20,097 nt of DNA, taken from the NCBI GenBank assembly GCA_018882825.1, contig VERC01000009.1, forward strand, positions 1 to 20,097, in the 5' to 3' direction. This document shows positions 15,158-20,097 of this stretch, piece after piece. Source of the DNA: Acidimicrobiia bacterium (lineage in GTDB: Bacteria > Actinomycetota > Acidimicrobiia > Acidimicrobiales > Acidimicrobilacustridaceae). The notes beneath the pieces were generated by a model. The model saw only the letters and a program-made list of their open reading frames with translations, searched no databases and had not been told where the DNA came from. Each line of letters begins with the position of its first letter. The first letter of the stretch is position 1. A program made the translations under genes and the position numbers.

Positions 15158-15820
15158 TCAGTCCGGTCGCACCGCGGCCAGCACGCCCGCCACCGTGACC
15201 AGCACGTCGACTCCGAGGTGATCGGCCAACCAGTCACGGTTGCGTCGGTGCAGCTCGTCGATCTGCTCGAAGCGGTTGAGCACCACCACCGGCCGGGCCA
15301 CGTGCGCGCCCCGGTCGAGCGCCTCCAGCGACATGGTGACCGAGTTGATGGTGCCCAACTCGGGGTCGGCCACCAGAAGGACGATGTCGGGTTGCAGCAA
15401 CTCGACGAGCGTGACGGTGTCGCCGTCGCGCGCCAACGGCGAGCGCACGCCACCGGCCGATTCGACCAGTGCCACGTCAGGCGCGGGCAGGGGCCAGTCG
15501 ATCTCGGCCACGAGATCCTCGATGGAGAAGGGCGGTCGTTCCAGGTACTCGGCGGCCATGGGCGGTGCCATCGCCGCCGGGTACCAGCGATGACGCGGGC
15601 ACACCATCGACGGTTCCTCCCCGGTGGCGGCGGCGAGGACATGGGCATCGGTCGACGAGTCTCCCGGATCGAATGACTGGGCGGGCTTGCGGGCGATCAC
15701 CTCGTAGCCGGTGGCCCGCAGGTCCCGGGCGATGCGCGACGCCACCCACGTCTTGCCGATCTCGGTGCCGGTGCCCGCCACCACGACCAGTTTCCGCGGA
15801 CGCAATCCGTCGAACGTCAT
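15158..15820 (-). CDS. bioD: Dethiobiotin synthetase
   Basis: BioD closes the ureido ring of dethiobiotin from 7,8-diaminopelargonate, CO2 and ATP, the second-last step of biotin synthesis. The 220-residue protein has the P-loop GTGTEIGKT (G16-T24) that is almost invariant in the family. It also has the KPAQSFDPGDSSTDA substrate loop, VALVESAGGVRSPLARDG and LVADPELGTINSVTMSLEAL. The ATG at 15820 overlaps the bioF stop by 4 bases. It has a strong Shine-Dalgarno AGGAGGT at 15827-15833, 6 bases upstream and inside bioF. It is the last gene of the operon; no convincing terminator is seen before the convergent dehydrogenase. bioB, the final step, is not in the window. Confidence 0.95.
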   Translation of the reverse strand: MTFDGLRPRKLVVVAGTGTEIGKTWVASRIARDLRATGYEVIARKPAQSFDPGDSSTDAHVLAAATGEEPSMVCPRHRWYPAAMAPPMAAEYLERPPFSIEDLVAEIDWPLPAPDVALVESAGGVRSPLARDGDTVTLVELLQPDIVLLVADPELGTINSVTMSLEALDRGAHVARPVVVLNRFEQIDELHRRNRDWLADHLGVDVLVTVAGVLAAVRPD

Positions 15821-16968
15821 CCGACCACCTCCTCCAGACCATCCTGACGCAGATCGTCGAGCGCGCCGGCCAGCGCCGCCACCTGCTCGTCGGTGTGGGC
15901 CGCGCTGAGCGCGATGCGCAGGCGGCTGGTGCCGACCGGCACGGTGGGCGGTCGGATGGCGGGCACGAACAGTCCCCGCTCCAGCAGTCGATGCGAGGCG
16001 GCGATGGCGTGCGCCTCGGCGCCGAGCACCACCGGAACGATGGGGGAGCGGTGGCCCGGGTGGATCCGGTCGACGTGGGCGCGCAGTCGTCGCCGCAGTC
16101 CGTCGCCCTCGGGCGACCGGATGATGTCGACGGCGGCCAGCGCCGCGGCGGCATCGGCGGGACTGAGGGCGGTGGTGAAGATGTAGGGCCGGGCCAGGTT
16201 GACGAGCAGTTCGGTCAGGGCCGTCGGTCCGGCCACGAATCCGCCGAGTGAGCCGGTGGTCTTCGACAACGTGCCCACCTGCACGACGATGACGTCGTCG
16301 TCGGTCTCCGGTGTCGGTTCCAGCACCGCGTGGGCCTCGTCGAGCACCAGCAGGGCGTCGTGACGGCCGCAGACCTCGAGCAACGCGGGCAGGTCGATGC
16401 CGTCGCCGTCCATGGAGAACACGCTGTCGGTCACGACGATGCGACGGTCGCAGCCGGGGGCGGCCAGGCACGCGTCCAGTGCGTCGAGATCGAGATGGGG
16501 GTAGGCCTGCAGTTCGGCGCCGTTGGCCCGGGCCATGCGACAACCGTCGATGATCGAGGCGTGGTTGAGTTCGTCCGAGGCGATGCGCACCCCGTGACCA
16601 CCGAGAGTGGACAGCAGCCCCACGTTGGCCGCGTAACCGGTGGGGAAGACGATGGCCGAGTCCGTGTCGCGCCATTCGGCGACGGCCCGCTCGAGGTCGT
16701 GATGCACCGGACGCGAGCCCACCACCAGTCGAGACGCGGTGGCGCCGGTGCCCCAGCGTCCGATGGCGTCGACCGCGGCCGCCATCACCGTCGGATGGGA
16801 GGACAGTCCGAGGTAGTCGTTGGAGGCGAACGACACCACCTCGCGACCGTCGAGTGTGCCGGTGGGTCCGAAGGCGTCGAACCGTCGCGGCGCCCGCCAC
16901 TGACCGGCCGCCACGATCCCGGCGGCCCGGTCGCGGAACCACTGCGACCACCGCCCGCTGTCGTTCAC
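15817..16968 (-). CDS. bioF: 8-amino-7-oxononanoate synthase
   Basis: BioF is a PLP-dependent alpha-oxoamine synthase joining L-alanine to pimeloyl-ACP or pimeloyl-CoA. The 383-residue protein has FASNDYLGLSSHP, the cofactor-stacking His in DELNHASIIDG (H136), the PLP-binding pair LDEAHA (D210, H213) and the Schiff-base lysine K236 in VGTLSKTTGSLGG. The start is set at GTG 16968 because it forms a 4-base GTGA overlap with bioA and has GAGGTG 8 bases upstream (16977-16982). An alternative GTG at 16977 would add three residues but sits on that Shine-Dalgarno. 2-amino-3-ketobutyrate ligase is the nearest relative, but the neighbours bioA and bioD settle the role. Confidence 0.95.
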   Translation of the reverse strand: MNDSGRWSQWFRDRAAGIVAAGQWRAPRRFDAFGPTGTLDGREVVSFASNDYLGLSSHPTVMAAAVDAIGRWGTGATASRLVVGSRPVHHDLERAVAEWRDTDSAIVFPTGYAANVGLLSTLGGHGVRIASDELNHASIIDGCRMARANGAELQAYPHLDLDALDACLAAPGCDRRIVVTDSVFSMDGDGIDLPALLEVCGRHDALLVLDEAHAVLEPTPETDDDVIVVQVGTLSKTTGSLGGFVAGPTALTELLVNLARPYIFTTALSPADAAAALAAVDIIRSPEGDGLRRRLRAHVDRIHPGHRSPIVPVVLGAEAHAIAASHRLLERGLFVPAIRPPTVPVGTSRLRIALSAAHTDEQVAALAGALDDLRQDGLEEVVG

Positions 16969-18272
16969 GGGCAGCACACCTCGTCGATGGCCTCGCCCAG
17001 CACGCGCACGATGCGATCGATCTCGTCGGGCGTCGAGGTGAGGATGGGCATGATCACCACCACGTCACCGAGCGGTCGCAGCAGCACACCGCGCTCGACG
17101 GCCGCGGCGCACACGCGCCGGCCCCAGCGCAGGCCATCGGTCGGGGGTGCCAACTCCACCCCCACCATGAGTCCGCGCCGGCGGATCTCACCCACCGCCG
17201 GATGTCGAGCCACTCCGTCGAGTGCGTCGCCCAACTGACGTGCGCGGTCGCGCACGTTGGCCAGCACCTCGAGCTCGTCGAACAGTTCGAGGTGCCGCAG
17301 GGCCACCGCAGCGGCCAGCGCGTTCCCCGAGAACGAGTGTCCGTGGTACAGCGTGAACTCGCTGAGGTCGGGACCGAGGAAGGCCTCGTACACACGACGC
17401 GACGCCACCGTCGCCGCCATGGGCAGGTACCCGCCGGTGAGACCCTTGCCGATGCACAGGACGTCGGGTCGGATCCGGCACTGCTCGGAGGCGAACAGCG
17501 TGCCGGTGCGGCCGAAGCCGGTGGCCACCTCGTCGACCACCAGCAGCACGCCGTGCTCGCGACAGGCGTCGGCCACACGCTCCACCGAGGCGGGATCGGT
17601 GACCAGCATCCCGGCCGCCCCCTGCACCAGCGGTTCGACGACCACGGCGGCCAACTCGTCGGCGTGGGCGGCGATGAGCGCCACCGCGGTGTCGGCCCAG
17701 CCCGGGTCGTCGTAGCCGGGAGCACGCAGCGGTTGGAACCGCAGCGGATCGAAGATGTCGGTGCCGAATCCGTCGGCGCCCACCGACAACGAGCCGATGG
17801 TGTCGCCGTGATAGGCGTTGCCCAGTGCCAGGAACCTCGTGCGAGTGGTGACGCCCTGATTGGTCCAGTACTGGAAGGCGATCTTGAGGGCCTGTTCCAC
17901 CGCCGCCGCCCCGTCGGAGGCGAACAGGAAGTGCGGCTCGCTCACGGGCACGCGCGGCGCCAGGGCCTCGGCCAGCCGCACCGTCGTCGTGTTGCCGTTG
18001 CCGAGCATCGTCGAATGGGCGACACGGTCGATCTGGAGTCGCAACGCCTCGTCCAGTTCGGGCACGCGGTGGCCCAGCGTCGTCACCCACAGCGACGAGA
18101 TGGCGTCGAGGTAGCGGCGACCGTCCACGTCGACGAGTTCACGGCCCTCGGCCCAGTCGACGATCACCGGCCGGTTGGCGCCGTAGGTCGACATCTGGGT
18201 GAAGCCATGCCACACCACGGCGGCATCGCGGTCGACCCACCGGTCGTGGGCGGAGGTGAGACGGTCGCTCAT
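16965..18272 (-). CDS. bioA: Adenosylmethionine-8-amino-7-oxononanoate aminotransferase
   Basis: BioA is a class III PLP aminotransferase that makes 7,8-diaminopelargonate, normally with S-adenosylmethionine as amino donor. The 435 residues include WHGFTQMSTY near residue 21 (the WHPYTQ-like entry of BioA) and AISSLWVTTLGHRVPELDEA. They also include ALGNAYHGDTIGSLSVG (Y154), VVDEVATGFGRTG with D247, and the PLP lysine K276 in CIGKGLTGGYLPMAAT. ATG at 18272 overlaps the stop of the ABC1 kinase gene by 4 bases and has GCGAGGC about 8 bases upstream; the open frame reaches 18368. Ornithine-type aminotransferases are relatives, but the bioF-bioD context and WH entry motif fit BioA. Confidence 0.94.
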   Translation of the reverse strand: MSDRLTSAHDRWVDRDAAVVWHGFTQMSTYGANRPVIVDWAEGRELVDVDGRRYLDAISSLWVTTLGHRVPELDEALRLQIDRVAHSTMLGNGNTTTVRLAEALAPRVPVSEPHFLFASDGAAAVEQALKIAFQYWTNQGVTTRTRFLALGNAYHGDTIGSLSVGADGFGTDIFDPLRFQPLRAPGYDDPGWADTAVALIAAHADELAAVVVEPLVQGAAGMLVTDPASVERVADACREHGVLLVVDEVATGFGRTGTLFASEQCRIRPDVLCIGKGLTGGYLPMAATVASRRVYEAFLGPDLSEFTLYHGHSFSGNALAAAVALRHLELFDELEVLANVRDRARQLGDALDGVARHPAVGEIRRRGLMVGVELAPPTDGLRWGRRVCAAAVERGVLLRPLGDVVVIMPILTSTPDEIDRIVRVLGEAIDEVCCP

Positions 18273-19756
18273 CCCGACAGCCTCGCACCGTCCGGGTGGC
18301 GACGTCGGCGCCATTCGTCGGCGGCCACACCCATGGGCGTGGACGGCGGTGCGTCGACGAAGGGCCACAGTTCCTCGGCGATGGACCGCCAGTCGGCGGT
18401 GGCCCTCAGTTCGCCGAGGATGGCGTACAGCCCGAGGCTGATGCGCTGGATGATCACGAAACTGGGCGGGAGGTTGGCCGCTTTCTGCATGGTGGCGTAC
18501 GGGCCGCTGGTGTCGAAGAAGCGGCGCACCGTCTCCGACGCGTACTCCGGAGTGATGGTGAACGGTCCGGGATGGAGCACGAACTCGTAGAAGTGGCCGA
18601 GGTAGTCGATGACCTCGTCGTCGGTCACGTCGAGTCCGGCCGGCAGGAGACCGATACGTTCGATCGACGCACGGAACGCCGCTGGATCGTGATCGATCAC
18701 CATGTGGTGGATCATCTCCTCGAACTCGGCCAGTTCGCCGTCGGCGAAACGCTTCACCAGTCCGAAGTCGAGGAAGGTGACGCGGCCGTCGCGGTGGAAC
18801 AGGTAGTTGCCCGGATGGGGATCACCGTTGAACGCCGCCAGTCGGTACAGGCTGCCGAAGGCGAAGCGGTAGAGCGTTTCGCCCACCAGGTCGCGTTCGA
18901 CCTGTGACCAGCCGAGCATCTCGTCCCAGCGCACACCGTCGGACAGCTCGGTGGTGAGCACCCGTCGCGTCGAGAGTTCGTCGACCACGCCGGGAATGTG
19001 GATGGTGGGGTGGCCGCGGTACCAGTCGGCGAACTGGCGTTGGTTCTCGGCCTCGAGGCGGTAGTCGAGTTCCTCGATCAGTCGGGTCCGCAACTCCGCC
19101 ACCAGTGACTTGTGGTCGAGTCCGCCGAACAGCACGCCCAGCCCGGCGAAGATCATCCCGGCGTTGTCGAGATCGGAAGCCACCGCCTCGGCCACTCCCG
19201 GGTACTGCACCTTCACCGCCACCGCTCGACCGTCATGCGTCATGGCCCGGTGGACCTGACCGATCGAGGCCGAGGCGATCGGCACCGGGTCCCATTCGGA
19301 GAAGAGTTCGGTGGGCGCCGATCCCAGTTCCTCGGTGATCACCGCGGCCGCCAGTTCCGCACTCATGGGCGGGGCGGTGTCCTGCAGTTGGGCCAGCGCG
19401 CTGCGCACGTGGTCGGGGAGTCCCTGATCGAGGTACGAGGCCATCTGTCCGACCTTCATGAGCGCGCCCTTCATGTGCCCGAGCGCTTCGGCCACCTGTT
19501 CGGTGGTGCGCAGTTCGAACTCGAGGTCGAGTTCGCGTCGACGGCCGGCATCGGCGAACACGCGTCGCGCCCGATGGCGGGCCCATGCGCCTCCCGTGCG
19601 CGCGCCGAGGGCGGCCAGCCGCAGGTTGCGGCCGGCCCGGCGACGGTGGCGCACCGGCCCGTCGGTGGGGCGGCGTCGGGCCACGGTCAACGCCGCGGCC
19701 GCGGCGCCGCATAGGGCGAGGAGGGCGAGGGTCCGACCACGGCGGCGAGAGGGCAC
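18269..19756 (-). CDS. ABC1/UbiB (AarF) family atypical kinase-like protein
   Basis: The 495-residue protein has an N-terminal membrane helix (about residues 9-26) followed by a basic stretch. It then has the ABC1-family hallmarks: the KxGQ motif in LMKVGQMASYLDQGLP (K101-Q104), the Ala-rich loop IASASIGQVHRA (160-171), AVKVQYPG with K182, FNGDPHPGNYLF (D312, N317) and VTFLDFGLVKRF with D330. Family members act as ATPases or kinases on membranes, often in quinone or lipid metabolism; the substrate here is unknown. It is the first gene of a four-gene operon with bioA, bioF and bioD, sharing a 4-base overlap with bioA. The GTG start lies 6 bases after a TAGCGT -10 and has no Shine-Dalgarno. The link to biotin is positional only. 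Confidence 0.92.
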   Translation of the reverse strand: MPSRRRGRTLALLALCGAAAAALTVARRRPTDGPVRHRRRAGRNLRLAALGARTGGAWARHRARRVFADAGRRRELDLEFELRTTEQVAEALGHMKGALMKVGQMASYLDQGLPDHVRSALAQLQDTAPPMSAELAAAVITEELGSAPTELFSEWDPVPIASASIGQVHRAMTHDGRAVAVKVQYPGVAEAVASDLDNAGMIFAGLGVLFGGLDHKSLVAELRTRLIEELDYRLEAENQRQFADWYRGHPTIHIPGVVDELSTRRVLTTELSDGVRWDEMLGWSQVERDLVGETLYRFAFGSLYRLAAFNGDPHPGNYLFHRDGRVTFLDFGLVKRFADGELAEFEEMIHHMVIDHDPAAFRASIERIGLLPAGLDVTDDEVIDYLGHFYEFVLHPGPFTITPEYASETVRRFFDTSGPYATMQKAANLPPSFVIIQRISLGLYAILGELRATADWRSIAEELWPFVDAPPSTPMGVAADEWRRRRHPDGARLSG

Positions 19757-19762
19757 GTCGGA

Positions 19763-19768
19763 ACGCTA
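19763..19768 (-). promoter_or_regulatory. Leaderless promoter -10 of the ABC1-bioAFD operon
   Basis: On the minus strand TAGCGT, 6 bases (TCCGAC), then GTG. Downstream genes are joined by 4-base overlaps, so this is probably the main promoter for bioA, bioF and bioD. No obvious BirA- or BioQ-like palindrome overlaps it. Confidence 0.6.
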
Positions 19769-19799
19769 CGGGGCCACCGGGCCAACCACGACCGACCGG

Positions 19800-19805
19800 T
19801 ACGGT
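19800..19805 (+). promoter_or_regulatory. Candidate -10 element of the carboxylesterase gene
   Basis: TACGGT fits TANNNT and predicts transcription start near 19812, giving a leader of about 29 bases. The Shine-Dalgarno GGGAGG lies at 19830-19835, 5 bases before GTG 19841. It is divergent from the ABC1-bio operon promoter, 31 bases away. Confidence 0.5.
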
Positions 19806-19824
19806 GGCACCCGTCGGCCACCGT
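19801..19824. promoter_or_regulatory. Perfect inverted repeat at the esterase promoter (operator candidate)
   Basis: ACGGTGGC (19801-19808) and GCCACCGT (19817-19824) are perfect 8-base arms separated by 8 bases. CGGT/ACCG extends the dyad outward with a 2-base offset. Its centre, 19812.5, coincides with the transcription start predicted from the overlapping -10. Either a repressor operator or a 5' mRNA hairpin is possible. Confidence 0.5.
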
Positions 19825-19840
19825 GGACCGGGAGGAAGCC

Positions 19841-20097
19841 GTGGAACCGTTCGTCACCATCGCCCAGGGCCGACTGCGAGGTCTCGAGCGCGACGGCATC
19901 GCCCAGTTCCGGGGGATCCCCTTCGCCGCCGCGCCGGTGGGGGAGCGTCGATTCGCCCCGCCCGGACCGGCACCGACGTGGGTCGGCGAGCGCGATGCGA
20001 GCGTGTTCGGTGCGCGCTCGTTGCAGGTGAGTGGAGGGGCGACCGCGCTCCTCGGTGACCGATCCGACGACGCCGACGAGGACTGTCTGTTCCTCAA
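19841..20097 (+). CDS. Type-B carboxylesterase/lipase family protein, 3' partial
   Basis: Only the first 85 residues are inside the window. They show the N-terminal signature of the carboxylesterase (COesterase) alpha/beta-hydrolase family: QGRLRGLERDGIAQFRGIPF, AAAPVGERRFAPPGPAPTW, and then D-E-D-C-L-F-L at the window edge, whose Cys usually forms the first family disulfide. The catalytic Ser, Glu and His lie beyond the end. The GTG start is supported by GGGAGG 5 bases upstream. No signal peptide precedes the domain, so it is probably cytoplasmic. The substrate is unknown. It is divergent from the ABC1-bio operon and has its own promoter with an overlapping dyad. Confidence 0.85.
   Translation, partial: MEPFVTIAQGRLRGLERDGIAQFRGIPFAAAPVGERRFAPPGPAPTWVGERDASVFGARSLQVSGGATALLGDRSDDADEDCLFL

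Noticed and set aside
19757..19840. Biotin repressor (BirA/BioQ-type) operator at the ABC1-bio promoter
   Set aside because: No long palindrome overlaps the minus-strand -10; the only clear dyad belongs to the divergent esterase promoter.
1..20097. Mobile elements, CRISPR arrays, tRNA or rRNA genes
   Set aside because: No transposase or integrase motif, regularly spaced repeats or cloverleaf-like sequence was seen, and coding density and base use are even throughout.

Overview
The window is a stretch of ordinary chromosome from a very GC-rich bacterium, most likely a high-GC Gram-positive (actinobacterium). The evidence is the uniform GC-rich codon use, the many GTG starts, a MurT/GatD pair for lipid II amidation, and several genes whose start codon lies 6-10 bases after a TANNNT hexamer (leaderless promoters). 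An Acidimicrobiia-like lineage fits the gene mix, but that is inference. No tRNA, rRNA, insertion sequence, phage gene or CRISPR array was seen.

Layout. Positions 1-3733 (+) hold the 3' part of an acyl-CoA carboxylase carboxyltransferase gene, a small PLDc_N/SHOCT membrane protein, a hairpin terminator and a large old-yellow-enzyme-type flavin/Fe-S oxidoreductase. Positions 3750-6820 (-) hold a Prx5-type peroxiredoxin with its own promoter, and a coupled murT-gatD-membrane protein operon. Positions 6878-8439 (+) hold a secreted SGNH hydrolase and an SDR protein that lacks the usual catalytic Tyr. Positions 8442-9377 (-) hold an MpaB/DUF2236 oxygenase-like protein.

Positions 9425-14129 (+) are the most coherent system. 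A cobalamin riboswitch is followed by a secreted, membrane-anchored protein with a transcobalamin-C-terminal-like (DUF4430-like) domain. After it come an EcfT-type membrane component, a fused double ABC ATPase and an S component. All four genes are joined by 4-base start/stop overlaps. This reads as a vitamin B12 ECF importer with its own extracytoplasmic partner. A D-2-hydroxyacid dehydrogenase follows at 14146-15111.

Positions 15158-19756 (-) are one tightly coupled operon transcribed from right to left: an ABC1/UbiB-family kinase-like gene, bioA, bioF and bioD, again with 4-base overlaps throughout. It starts from a leaderless promoter at 19763-19768. A divergent carboxylesterase gene starts at 19841 and is cut by the window end; its promoter carries a perfect 8-base inverted repeat centred on the predicted transcription start.

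The most interesting items are the anchored transcobalamin-like protein in a riboswitch-controlled ECF operon, the duplicated P1 arm sequences downstream of that riboswitch, the SDR with a substituted active site, the ABC1 kinase heading a biotin operon, and the operator-like dyad at the esterase promoter.
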